DNA from: Eremomyces bilateralis CBS 781.70
Taxonomy: Eukaryota > Ascomycota > Dothideomycetes > Eremomycetales > Eremomycetaceae
NCBI RefSeq assembly: GCF_010015585.1
Contig: NW_022985067.1
Location: forward strand, 1,934,940 to 1,998,939
Reading direction: 5' to 3'
Length of the DNA stretch: 64,000 bases
The first letter of the stretch is position 1, and every line of letters begins with the position of its first letter. The notes below the pieces were generated by a model. That model made no database searches. It was not told where the DNA came from and saw only the letters and a list, made by a program, of their open reading frames with translations. The position numbers were made by a program, and so were the translations under genes. Below are positions 21,724 to 34,220 of this stretch, in pieces.

Positions 21724-23085
21724 CTTTCCGGAGCAGGTGTCTCGTGGACAACCTCTTTCTGGGACCAAGGGAAAGGAGCTGCGTGATGCCTTTGGAAGAG
21801 GGTGAATACCGGTAGGACGTTGCTAACCCAAGGGACCAGAATCTTTTCTTTTCCCTTCTCTTTCTGGGTGGTCAGGTGAGGGTGGTGAGAGGGGGAGGAA
21901 CTAACTAAGAACTAATACTGGGAATTATTATGCACGAACCGAAGCAAGCAGATGTCGTCTGGATAGACTCATGGCTCGGCGAAGGGGCTCACGGACCATC
22001 CGAAGGTACCTGTCATAACCTGTGCCTGGCAGATCACAGAATCGATGACTTGCATTCCAGTCTGCAGAGTCCGGACACGAAAGTTTTTTTCATGCCGTCA
22101 ATTGTATTATTATTATTAATAATAATAAAAACAATGTTCCTTGCTAGGCACTTGGGCACTTAGGGTCTCCTAGCTGCCAGCCTTCCGCGGGGTCGTGCCA
22201 TCATCTGGTGGCCCCTCCCCCCCAGCTGCCCGCCGAACTGCCCCGCCGAAGTCCTAAGGGTGGAAACTGAGAATAATGTGAGATAATGGGATTATTATCG
22301 ATCTTTGGGGGGTTCGAATATCATACGCTCCCGGCATCCAGAAGGTAAGATGATGATGGTTTCCATGGCCAGTGCAGAAAACTGTCAGCGAGCGCTGGAG
22401 CGGCCAAGTACGTGCGTAACCCTCCCATCAACTAGACTTCGAGATTTCATATCGACACATGTCTATAGAGTACGGACGTAATACAACCATTTTGAATACT
22501 CTTCCCTGTTCTCCAAGGACTTCAACGGTCATGGTGTTACCACACCTAGGGCGGATGAACACACGTTAAAGAATACACTGGAATGCGCATGCCGCCATCT
22601 AATGTCTCCGCGTCACACCAGATTGGTCTCGTTCCACCACGGCAGAGGCCCAGCGTTTCATCAGTGACTGATATTTTGAACTTTGATGGACAGGGATAGG
22701 AATCTAGGATACACCAGTATCAGCATCTCGATACAGCCTGACTAGGTCATCACAAGACGCGTCCCCAGCCGTACCGATGGGACGACGGTAGATTCGGAGG
22801 ATTGCAAATGTGAGTTACATTGATGACGGACGATCGCATCGAGAGCGGAGGGGGTGGTTGATGAGACATGCGGTTCATCCGATTGGTTGCCTGTGGGATT
22901 CCATCTTCCCGATTGAGAATCGAACATAGCCACCTGCGTAGGATTGAAAGGGAGTACTGGTACGATGCCAGAGTAACGGCAACACTGAGTTCCACCTCCA
23001 TAAGGTTACACGCTCTGTGTCACGGCGACGAGGGAGCACAACGCAAAACCTTCCAGGCTGCTACATACTTCTGCTTCCTCTCTCA
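21724..23085. other. Intergenic, COX19 promoter side and NPR3 3' side
   Basis: About 1.4 kb with no supported gene. The part next to 21723 is the COX19 promoter. A perfect-looking AT-rich inverted repeat lies at 22102-22136 and a C-rich tract at about 22205-22245. Confidence 0.5.
22102..22136. repeat. AT-rich inverted repeat (potential hairpin)
   Basis: TATTATTATTATTA is followed at once by TAATAATAATA, flanked by ATTGT on the left and ACAAT on the right, giving an almost perfect palindrome with a 3-nt bulge. Could form a cruciform or, in RNA, a stem; a simple ATT microsatellite origin is enough to explain it. Confidence 0.7.
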
Positions 23086-25900
23086 TCACCAATGTCTCAC
23101 GACAACCAGCCAGCCGCCCTCCCTTAGCGCAGCAAGGACAGGCGCAATTCGCTTTCTCTTCTGAGACTCACGCACCGCGATCTCTTCCAGCGCATGCTGC
23201 CCATCAAAATACTGCAACAACATCGGCCACACTTCACGCAACTCCGCATCCAGGAACGAGCTTCCGATGTGCTCCAACCACCGTGACTCCAACGCGTTGG
23301 CTTTCTGCGGAGAGTGGATGAGCGAAGGCAATTGCTTTGTCGCCGGGGTCGGCTGCGGGTGGGGAGCAGTCGCAACCGCAGCGTTACGCGTCTGCGACAC
23401 GGAGGGGGAAAGGGGGGAGAGGAGTCCGTTGGCGCTGTTGGGCGATAAAGGTCGCTGCCGCTGTGTTTCGCCAAGCCGGAGCGGTGACGGTTTTCGACCG
23501 GAGGCGGAGGCTTTGGTGTGCTTGATGGAAGGAGATGCAAAAGGCACGGCGGTGCGACCACTACTCGTGCTTCCAGTGGCTGAGGTAGGCCGAGAGGATG
23601 GTTGAACGTTGTGCGGTGGGAGTCGTGGCGATGATGTCGTGGGTGATTTCGAGGACCTGGAGGACCTGGAGGATTCGTGTGTGTTGTTTTGCGACGAGCT
23701 CTCGTCGTGCGATTCAGCGTCGCTAGTAACGACTCCTCCGGCTTCAACTTGCCTATGAGGACTATACGGGGTATGGGGACCAAGCGAGTCCGAGGCTCCT
23801 TCCTCGCGCTGCCTCGCCTTGGCCGCTACTTCCGCATTCATCTCCTCGTGCACCGCCACCTTCACTTCGGCAGGCACGCGCACCCATGCGAAGGTTCGCA
23901 ACTGCGTGACGTAACCATTCCGCATCAGCCATGCGAGAATCGCCATGTATGCAGAACGATGGTCGGGGCTGGGCATTAAGTGTCGATACGTCTTCGGTCG
24001 TGCATCCCGTGAGAGCTGGTGCAGCATTTTGGGAAGCGATGGAAGGGTGGGAAACTTCGCCGCATAGGCCGGGATATCGTTCGCGAGTGCCTTCATGTTC
24101 GCGTTTGGAGACACAATGTATGTATCTCTGGGATGCAATGGCGGAATAGCGCGAGCTTTCCGCCAGTAGATCAAATGCCGTCCAAGGACCTGCATGTCCT
24201 TCAGCGACATTTGCGTCATCAATGCTAGCTTCTGCAAAGATTTCGTGGGTGTAAGGTTGCGGATGAAATATGATAGCGATTCCGAGAGCTCTTTCACGTC
24301 CCCCTCGATCTCCTTGAGGAGCGTCTCACTATCTTCAAGGAGAAGAAGCGCCGAATGCGGTCCCAGAATGTCATCTGCCTCGTCCGCATCGCTGAAACTC
24401 CCAGTGGTAAGCCACAAACCAGGGATCTGTGGCTCTGTAATCGTGGGGACGAAGGGGGTCGATATCGCGTGCGGTATCTGGAAATTCACGTCGAGAGTCT
24501 TGTCGAGGTTTACAAGAGCAATTTTTGAGGATGAGATCGCCTCGAAGACGGTCGCAATGGCCCTTGCTAGGGTAGAGGACCCGATGATGCTCGGCCAGAG
24601 GCTTGCTATAGGAGTGCCTGGAATCGATTCAGTCAGGAAATTCAGTAGGCAGGGTGGCAGATCGCTTACCATTCTCCTTGCCCTTTTCCTGCATGGTAAG
24701 AATCTTCTGCGACTCGGCCCAGACGTAATTGTGTTGTGCCTGAAGATACTTCAGGCTTTTTGCGAACTTCTTAACAACATTGTCGTACATCTCTTCTAGA
24801 CGCAGCTGATGTTCGAGTGACGGTGGGTTCAGCACAAACACAAGATTGAACATGGTCATTTCGTCTCCTGAGTTTGAGGTTGTGCTCTTATCCTCCGATC
24901 CAACTTCAGATGGCGCTGCAGAAGGTGTACCCGATATCAAACCATGCCCATAGGCAGGCTCGAATCCCTCCACGTACTCGAGCTCTCGGCTCTGGATGAG
25001 GCTGTGTAGTGCTCGCTCTCCAGTCTCGGCATTTGGGTCGTCGTCGAGGTTCTGATCTTCGGACACACCGTTTGCTTCGCTCTCATCCCTGCACGCTTTA
25101 CCATCTCTCTTGCTATCCTTTTTTCGCTTTTTCGTTTTCTTCCACCTACCATCGTCCCGCACGAACATAGGTGCACCAAGGAAAGCGATCTCGTCCAAGC
25201 CGATCTCAAACCGCTTCTTATTATACGCTATTCTCCCAGGACAGAGCAGCCGGGCCAGTTCGTTCGTGGGGTAGCCGAGGACTTGGTCACGGTCTTTCTC
25301 AGGGTCGATGTCTGCCTTATTAGACCTTCCAATGCCGCCAGAAATGTTCATGGCGCGCTCCCTGCTTTCTTTTGACCCAGTTCCCCTCACCTCCACCTCC
25401 TCTTGCTCGATGTCTTTGACCCGTGCCGCCCTAGCTCTTGTCGATCTAAGTGATCCGGGTCCCAGGTTAAGCAATCGGCTTGTTTTACTTCCAACCGTTC
25501 CACCGCCCCTACTGCTTGCAGTCTCGGCAACATCATCTTCGCCCTCATCATCGTCTCGCGCCGTGATCTCCTCGCCGATCCAGCTTCCTCTTCTTGCTGC
25601 AATGGATTGCTTGCTGTTGTCTCCAAGGCTGCTAATGATTTCTCTTGCTCGGAACGTTGTCGTGATTCCTTCCTCTTCCTCTTCATCGCTTCTTTCCTCG
25701 CTACTCCAACTCTTCTCTTCGCCGGCGGTCCGGGTTGAGCCGTTTCCCTGCCAGAATTGGGACTCTTCTGCCAATGATGCCGACGCAGACAGCGGATAGT
25801 GAAATACGAGCCGTGGTTGTGCAGCACGGGAGCGAACTGTGAGAACGATTGCGAGGAGACATGGGTTGGGTGCCAATGGAGCTGCCATCAAGTCAGGCAT
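23086..25900 (-). CDS. NPR3: NPR3, GATOR1/SEACIT subunit repressing TORC1
   Basis: Two exons, 24670-25900 and 23086-24617, joined across a 51-nt intron to give 920 aa. The N-terminus (CLLAIVLTVRSRAAQPRLVFHYP) is the family's longin-like start. Further conserved blocks are FEIGLDEIAFLGAP, FNLVFVLNPPSLEHQLRLEEMYDNV and, near the end, a winged-helix-like segment with PMLLQYFDGQHALEEIA. Long Ser/Pro/Glu-rich low-complexity insertions lie between. With Npr2 and Iml1, Npr3 forms the GTPase-activating complex for Gtr1 that restrains TORC1 during nitrogen or amino acid limitation at the vacuole. Divergent from the reductase gene at 26600, sharing about 700 bp of promoter. Confidence 0.93.
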
Positions 25901-26599
25901 ACTTGACAGTGGGGGGATATGAAAGGTTTCAGTCCACGCGCTTAAACGTGAGGATTTCCCAGATTATCGGGATTCATGTGATAGCCTCCCGAGAAATGCG
26001 GGACGGTTCTCCATCTCCTCCGCACAGAAATCGTCTCGAGAAAGATGGTGATGATTGATGATATGGTGCTACGGCATGGTTGGACACAGTATGGAGTACC
26101 GGGCCCGTAACATTAGTTGGTAATTACCGACGAGAGGCAGATGTGATACCGTACAATATCATTCACGTCAATCATTTAAATGCGATGTTTTTCGGATACA
26201 ACCATAGTGGTATAACTTGGTGTTAGGTGTAGAAAGGGGTTCGAAAACCGTCACAGCCATGGATCGATTGGTCACGTGGTTGGGCATCCCTCAGCGATGT
26301 CCCAAGTCCCAACGGCCAACTCCCAACCTCGGGTCAAGACTGAAGAGCCTCATAGGATCTTGCCACCCTGACGCGGTCAGTCTCAAGTTCGCGTCCAACC
26401 GAATTACGGAGGAATATTCCTATTCGATCTGACATGGGTTGTACTACTACCGACTTGTAAGTTGTAACGGAGAATTACACTTATGCTTGCATGATACCCC
26501 TACCTTGTTCTTCCTGAGAATGCCTACGCCCTTCACAAACCAGCGGACATATTAAAACTTTCTGGCTTGAGACGTGGCTCAAGTGACATCCAGAGTAAT
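25901..26599. promoter_or_regulatory. Divergent promoter NPR3 / reductase
   Basis: About 700 bp between the two start codons, no supported coding sequence. Short AT-rich patches occur at 26130-26230; I could not single out a convincing TATA box or factor site. Confidence 0.5.
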
Positions 26600-27976
26600 A
26601 TGGAGTTAGACGAGTCGCGTATCGCACAGCCCCGGTGAGTTCATTCATCCTGCAAATGGAACTCGAAATGTAGACGGTGGCTCATGCGAAGTGCAAATTC
26701 AGGCCGATTCATATCTTGTTCATCGGTGCCGGGGCGGTGGGATGCTTTTATGGCTCCAGGTTACATAGGGTGAGTCTGCCAACCGCTTCTCGTCTTAATG
26801 ATGGCACCTAACCAGAACCTCCAGCCAGAAGCAAACGTGTTTGTCTCCCTAGTATGTCGATCGAATTATGACACCATCGCCCGCGACGGCGTCCAGCTCA
26901 AAACACACACATTCGGCGATTACCAATTCTCCCCCCGTGCGGTTTATCCATCGATCCAAGCGGCAGCCGAAGCGGACAATGCACCCAACCAAGGATGGGA
27001 TTATGTGGTCGTGACCACCAAAGCGCTTCCCGATGTAACTGATGACTCCAAAGATATTGAGCCGATCATCAAGCAGGCTCCCGAAGGTCGTTCGTGTATT
27101 GTTCTCATTCAAAACGGCGTCGGCATCGAAGAGCCGCATCGGAAGCGCTTCCCCAAGAACCCGATCGTCACCGCAGTCACCATCGTCAGCGCCGAGCAGA
27201 TCAGTCATGGCGTGGTTAAACAAAATCGATGGACAAGGATAAGCATGGGACCATACTCGGATGGACTCGGTGGGACGACTCCCGCTACCAAAACCTTGGT
27301 TGAGCGCGCGACGCGGAGCACGAAACAGCTGGTGAAACTATTCACTGAGCATGGCAAGCTTCGAGACGCCGAGGAGTACGATGAAGTGGGCATTCTTCTC
27401 GTGCGATGGCATAAGATCTGTATCAATGCTGCCATGAATCCTTCTGCCGTCCTGGCGGGAGGTGTAGGCAATGCGGACATGGTGACGGATACCGAACTTC
27501 GGACTCACTTGCGGGGCTGTATGGAGGAGGTCTTCGAAGCGGCGCCAGCGATTCTAGGACGCGAGTTTCCCGCCAAGCTGGCCAAGCCCGAGCAAATCCT
27601 CAAAAGCACCGAGAGAAATACAGGCGGGAAGCCAAGCATGCTCGTCGATTGGGAACACGGGCGACCGATGGAATTGGAGGTCATTCTTGGAAATCCGGTT
27701 CGGATCGCACGGAGACATGGGGTGGATCTGATGCGGCTCCAGAGCCTCTATGCACTTTTGAGATCTGCTCAAAGGCTCCGTGATGAAAGGAAGAAGCAAG
27801 AAGTAGTACATGAGCCCAAGAAGAAGGAACCGGAAGCTGTGAAAGCGCCAGAACCAGAGGTTGTGGTTGCTGAGAAGCCGATTGAGGTGGCTGAGAAGCC
27901 TGTTGAAGGAGCGGAGAAGCCTCTTGAGGGGGCCGAGAAGACGTTTGAAGAGGCTCCGGTTCCATCGAAATTATAA
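26600..27976 (+). CDS. Ketopantoate reductase (ApbA/PanE) family protein
   Basis: Three exons: 26600-26634, 26703-26769 and 26816-27976, giving 420 aa. Exon 2 supplies the N-terminal Rossmann motif HILFIGAGAVGCFYGSRL (GxGxxG). Later blocks typical of the family are YVVVTTKALPD, VLIQNGVGIEE and, in the C-terminal domain, WHKICINAAMNPSAVLAGG. Family members use NADPH to reduce 2-dehydropantoate in pantothenate/CoA synthesis. Fungal genomes carry several paralogues, so the precise substrate is uncertain. After the catalytic domain comes a Glu/Lys/Pro/Val-rich tail of about 55 residues with a 7-residue repeat (EKPVEGA-type), which is not part of the enzyme fold. Confidence 0.88.
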
Positions 27977-28422
27977 TCCATTCATTTTGTAGCGGCTTTT
28001 GGATAGATACTTGTACTGTACATAGCGTAACATTCCAGCGCATTATTCCAGTATGTGGCTGGGCTTCAAAGCTTCCGAAGTTGTTGCCTTGTTGCCTTGA
28101 TGCCTTCCATCCGTTGCCCCAGCAGCGCCCCCAACCCGCGATGTTACGGCGTTGGCGTTCCTCATCCGCGCTAATAGCGAATCGCATTTCGTAACGCGTT
28201 TAGCTTCCACCCAAAGATGCAGTGATATTCAAGCTATCCAATTCTCCGAAGACGTCATATTGCTATTGCTTCGGTCCATTCTACATTTCTCTCATTTGAG
28301 GCTGCCTTTCAAGCAATGCGCCTTAAACGCGCACTCTGAAGCGCACCGCTCCTACCCACAACAACACCATCGACTGCTCCCACACCATCCTATCGCGACC
28401 TAACATTACGCTTTTGGGCAAT
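27977..28422. promoter_or_regulatory. Intergenic, promoter of NUD1-like gene
   Basis: 446 bp containing the 3' end of the reductase transcript and the promoter/5' leader of the + strand scaffold gene. No distinct element recognised. Confidence 0.5.
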
Positions 28423-31400
28423 ATGAACGCCTGGCTAGACGACCTCTCGGAAGACTGGGTTCCTCCTCCGTCGAGTCCACCATCTTCGAGTGACGTGGCT
28501 GGTCTAGACGGACTACGCGACCTACCACCGCGACCGAAGAGCCGCATACCTCGATATCAGAACCCAACTGCACCGACTTCCTCAATTAGACGCCTCCAAG
28601 GCCGGAGCCTTAAAGTTCTCCAGGCTGCTGTGCCTAAAGGTGTACTCACGGAACGCACTTTCAGCGAGAATAACATCTCGTTGCCCTCCGAAAGCGACCC
28701 AACCACCGCACCAATCAAACAGACGACAGCTCGCAGAAGTATTTCAGGCTCATCAATCTCGAGTGTCGTTCACCATGGCGTGGACGTAGATGACGACATA
28801 GGAACGGTCGCAATTGGAAAGGGTGGTCGAGACCACGATACACCGGAGTGGAGAAGACGATTGCTGCATGGAGAGATGGGTTATGGCGATCGGAAAGACC
28901 TGTTCAGCCCGATCGGTCTCCAAAACATCTTCAACAAACCCGACGAGGATATAAGCCCAAAGCGGCCGAACAGGAATGCGAGCATGTCGTTCTTGAAAGG
29001 TGTGGAGAATATTCCATCGAGTCCGCCACCTTGGCCAACAACCGGAACAACCAAGACGGTTCGAGAATCGCAAGAGTCCCAACTTGACGTCGTGCATGAA
29101 GATTTGGAAGAGCAGGAACGATCTGATACATTCGAAGAACCTTCAGTACATTCATCAGCCGGCACCATCCAACGAAACCAACCAACCGAAGGTTCACCAA
29201 GCTCCGAAGAGGGGAGAAATTCAGACACGAACAGGATGAAGCAAGAAGATTCAATCGCTTCATCTCGTGTGATCAGCGGGAGAACAGAGCTAAATGAGGG
29301 CTTTAGTCCTGTGTTCATATCCAAGCATAATACTACAGATGGGAGGATCGATTATGCCGCATTAGAGCTCTCTAAAACCGAGCTTGAGCAGCGCTTAGAG
29401 CACTTAGCTCTGAAGAACTCGAGTACTTCGTCCACCCAACAACCGACTCGAAAACCTGTGGCGCACGAGAATTCGATATCTCAATTACAATCGGAACCAC
29501 TCCCTGACAGCATCCTAACAGGCACGCCGAACTCGTACGATGTCGGAGAGTTTGTCAGTGTCCGCCGGGGAGGGTATTCTGTGGAGGGTTCTTTTGTACA
29601 CCGACCGCTTAGTCCATCGCCAATGAAAGAGAAGGACTCTCTCTCCACCATTGAGGATCATTCAATATCTGAATCATCGGTTGACGAGCCTGGCATTGTG
29701 CAAGATAAGGAAAGCTCGGAAATTCTTCCTATTGCTCCCACCCCCCCTCGTGCCTCAAAGTCTACCGCCGGCAGTCAACACAGCTCTGCTCGGGTCCATA
29801 GCAAATTTGGTCAAGGCGATCTTGACAGCCATGGTTTTGAGGATGGGTTCACGCCCCAATTTGAAGGCTCACGATTCACGGGCATGGGATTCACTCCTGC
29901 CGCCTCTCCATCACCCACAATGCGACCGCCCGGTTCCAAGGAGCCATCGAAGTACCATCCTTCTGATATGACCGGGACATTTGCAGCTTCAAATAAAAGG
30001 AAGCTCTCGAAACTCTCGGCAAAAAGCTATCTTTCGATTGGCAAAAGATCTTCCAGGAACCAACCCGTCCGAACCGAGACGAGCTATGCCGATGTCGATA
30101 CTATGTATCGGCAGATGAGCAGTCAAGTGGTCTATGATGTTGCTGAAGGAAAGCGTCCTCCAACCTCTCCCTGCAAGGACCCTACTCCGAAACGGAGACG
30201 GACATTGCACCTTGACGACATGGAAAATACAGCGATTCCTGTCCGGGTAAACTCAAGAGAGTCTTCCGACCACGAATCCGCGCATTCGGTCATAGGCCGC
30301 AAGCGCAAGGACGCGAGATATGATGATTCAATAGAGACCGTACACCCCGAAGTTCTCGCTCGACGACAAATCTTGCGCCCGCGGAACCCTACACCCAGCC
30401 AGCGGAGGCGATATGAAGTCGAAGAAGAGATTTTGGATGCAACCGAGGCGTTCATGGAGAGCTCCCCACGACTTCAAACGATACAAGAGCATCTTCAGTC
30501 CCCTGCCCCTGTGGGAACAACCGCGGAGGAGCAGCAGGCTCGAGCTGTCGCAAGCAAAGTCGCGGCTTTTACCGTCAAAATGTCAAGAGTCAAGCAGAGT
30601 GAGCGCAAGAAATCGGTTACAACGCAAGACTTCTTGGACGAAGCGATGAAAATCATGAGCTTCATCCGTAACCGAGGGCGGGCCAGTGATGGTGCAAACA
30701 ACGCCAGTCTTGCCGATTCTGACTTCCCATCGGAGGCATTCGACGAAGACGCGATAGCATCCACTTCTCTCACATTCGAGAGACCCCCAAGTCGAGAGAA
30801 TCGAAGAAGTGGTTGGAGGACACGCGACGTGCAGCAAGACCCGAATATCGAGGAGCATTTGCAGAGGTTCCAAGACGACGAAGATGAAGACTTCATGCCA
30901 TCCTCCATTCGGTCTCTACATATTAGACCCAGCGAAGAATCCCCCGATGAATCCTACACGCTTCCAGACGGCGAAGATATCCTCATTCGAGGCCCGATTT
31001 CTCGCGACATGGACTCTATCGGGAGCGAGGATGGTACCGGAACTCAAGGGACGATGGGATCGAACACTCAGAACTCGGCGCAGTCATCTCTAGGCAATAC
31101 CAATGTCACCACGGCATCCAAGCGTTCAGATAACGTGGCAACATTAGCACCAGAAGCTGTAGCCCACCTGATTCCTGAAGAGATTGGGTGTATGACGTTC
31201 GACCGCGATCGAGGCATCTGGGTGAAAAATAAGAGTCCGAAGAAGCCACCACGACGCAACGCGGATGTCAGCAGCATCAATCAGAGCGATGATAACGTAT
31301 TGGATCAGATCCCTGATTTGAGCGTCAATGCCACTGATGAGGATGCCTGTGTGATGAGTAGAAAAGAGGGCACGTTACGACAACGACTTCTACAGGCCCA

Positions 31401-33715
31401 GTACGTCCATGGAATAGATCTGTCGGGGGGAATCGCAGCGAGTGAGCAGCAGAATGATGGTCAGGCCGCGGACCGCCCAGAAACTCGAGAGGGGGCTTCC
31501 GCTCCTCAGGTTATCAGCAGTTCTGTGCCCTCGAAGTACACAGCATTTGCGTCCAGCGTTCCGCAGGCAGAGACCAGAGCCACATCGTGGAGCGACCAGA
31601 GTGCAGCAAGTCAAAGCGGTACCATGAAAGGTCCGGCACCCCCTCCTCAGTCTACGGTCGTCGAGCAGGATGTTGAGCATGAGATTGGCATCGAAGAAGG
31701 ACGTCATCCAAACGAACGAGTGCATAACCTCCGACTCAATAGCATCGCTGTTTCGTTCTCATCCCCTCGTATTGGCGAAGAATCCAAGGGAACAGTGCGA
31801 CATCCCGATGGCCAATCCAGTCGACCCCAATCCGCATCAGCAATGTCTGTGTCTTCGGAAGGCCAGCCAACTAGAGCTCGATCCACTCCGCCCAGGCAGG
31901 TGAACTTCTCCGTTGCCATGACTCGACCTTCAAGCTCTCCTCATGGTGAGATCTTCCCTTGCCAACCGGGGCAACAAATTGCCGACGTTACATTCCTTCT
32001 CAGCGAACTCCCCGAATTCACCATCAATCAAGTCGACGAGAGAGAGCTCCCACAACGAACATTAGCCAAGAGACATGGTCATCAGCTCTTGTACGGTCAC
32101 GAGGATCGCTTTCACGAAGGCAACGCTGCTCTCGTCAAAGCGCTCCAAGACGTCGACCCTGACGAACCATTTTGGGAGGACTTACGAGACCTCGTTCTTG
32201 ATGAGAAGGACCTCACGTCATTAAATTTGCTCGACCTTCTGTGCGAGCGTGTTGAGAATCTCAGCGTCTCGAACAATAACATTGCTCAATTGGTTGGCGT
32301 CCCGCCGTCGGCCCGACTATTGAATGCAGACCGGAATCTTCTAACGGGATTGACCACCTGGGGTCACCTGGTTAACCTACAATATTTGAACGTGTCGAAC
32401 AATGATATCGAGGACCTGCTCGGATTCAACTGCTTGGTTCATCTTCGACAATTGAACGCGGACGATAACCGAATCACGAGCCTTGATGGCATTTTGGGAC
32501 TGGATGGTTTACTCGAGCTCAGTCTCAAGGGAAACCGAGTTCGAGTTGCAGATTTCACAGGATCTGAATTGTAAGTAGTATAAAATGGAGGGAAGGGACC
32601 TATTTGATGCTGATAGCAACAGGAAACGGTTAACCAAGCTCAACTTAGCCGCAAACGGGATGGAAAAATTCATCGGCTTTGAAACTCTGCCGGCGCTCGT
32701 AGATCTCAATCTAGGTAAGTGGGCTTCATTGGAATCAACAAAAGAGATCTGATATGAGCATTGCTAATGCCCAATTCAAGATGACAACGAGCTTGACGAG
32801 ACTCCTCTTGGCACCGGTGGCCATGATGGGTTGAAATTGCTGCGCAGCCTCAGCATTCGCCGAAATGGCCTCACTGAGCTCCCAATTACCATCGATGGTC
32901 TGAATGTTGAAAATCTGTACCTGGATGGCAATCGACTGCCGCGACAAACCAACTTTGACAAACTGAAACGACTACAGCTGGTATCCATGAGACAGCAACG
33001 ACCTCCATCTGTAGGATCCAACAATAGCGACGAAGCCCTAATCGCGGCACCCGATGTTCAGGAGATGTTCTTATCACTGAATCAACTGCCATCCATGACA
33101 ATGAAGCAACCCTTCCTCAACTTGCGGACGCTGGAGCTGGCATCATGCGGGATCCAGGCGCTGCCCGAGAACTTCGGACAACAAGCGGAAAGCCTACGGA
33201 GCCTGAACCTCAATTTCAATGCGCTGAAAGACCTTCGGCCTCTTTTGAATATCAAGCGACTCGAGGAGCTTCACTTGGCCGGAAATCGCCTTCAGCGGTT
33301 GCGGAAACAGGTGGCAGTGCTGGCACTGCTTCCGGGATTGACCACCTTGGACCTGAGGGATAACCCGTTCAGTTTGGGCTTCTACCCGTCAGGTTACGAA
33401 GTCGGCCCTGTCCCGAAAGCGGTGCTGGATGGCCCAGACGAAGTGTGGAATGGAAAACGGTTCATTTTGGTGCATAGTTCTCGCGAGCGCGATGAGGAGC
33501 ATGCAAAGTGCATGGACGAAGACACGAAGCTTCGTCGACGAGTGTACGAGATGTTGGTGGCCAACAATTGCGCATTGTTGCAACATCTTGATGGACTGGC
33601 GTTCTTGCGTAAGCGGGTGTTGGTGAAAGACGATATCTGGGTTCGGTTATTGGAGTTAGGCGTGGTGCGCAAATCCCATCGATCGAACAATAGTTTGGGT
33701 GGTGAAACTGTTTAA
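28423..33715 (+). CDS. Nud1/Cdc11-type leucine-rich-repeat scaffold of the septation/mitotic exit network
   Basis: Three exons, 28423-32570, 32623-32714 and 32781-33715, give 1724 aa. The first ATG is at 28423 and begins NAWLDDLSEDWVPPPSS, the conserved N-terminal signature of this fungal family. Residues up to about 1240 are disordered, with many Ser/Pro phosphosite-like motifs. From about residue 1245 to 1660 there are tandem leucine-rich repeats (for example VENLSVSNNNIAQL, LQYLNVSNNDIEDL, LEELHLAGNRLQRL) and a C-terminal cap. Fission yeast Cdc11 and budding yeast Nud1 sit at the spindle pole body outer plaque and recruit Sid4/Spg1-Cdc15-type signalling proteins to trigger septation or mitotic exit. 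Both introns fall inside the LRR part. Function by family; confidence in identity is high. Confidence 0.9.
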
Positions 33716-34220
33716 GGAGGCATACGAAAAGCATGAATGAATTGATGTATCTTTGTACTATTAGCCTGGTTATAGTTTTTTTGCATGAAAGTGCACTCGA
33801 GCATGAACTTGCTCCTCTCCTTGTTCAATTAAACATGAATCATGACATAGCTGGGGGAATTGGGAAAAGTGTTTTGATCCTCGGCATATTATTTTACATG
33901 CTGCGAACTTATCACACCGTGATCGCTTGTTGTTGCTAGTAAAGTCGTTCAACCATGCACCTTAATACTAGTTTAAGTCACACCCAACACTAGCACAACT
34001 TCCGTCTGTCTGTATGCTCGTGTCTGTATCTTGTGTAAAACCCACGATCTACTATTCTAAGTACAACATAATCCTTTCACTACTTAGTACTATCCTCAAC
34101 TTCTCTCAAATCTCGCATTTGGCAAACTCACTTACAGCGAAAGCATCCCTGGCCCTGCTCGTTGTTGTTGTTACAGGATCACGATCGAACTGGGGCACGG
34201 CAAGCAATTCAGTCCACACT
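33716..34220. promoter_or_regulatory. Intergenic, promoter of PEP-mutase family gene
   Basis: About 505 bp, AT-rich. The reading frame of the next gene is open upstream to an ATG at 34014, but that extension is hydrophobic and not family-like, so I count it as 5' leader. Confidence 0.5.

Noticed and set aside
21353-21751. 132-codon minus-strand ORF
   Set aside because: Reads through COX19 exon 2 and parts of introns; the spliced COX19 model explains the conserved piece ERGSFPLDHDG.
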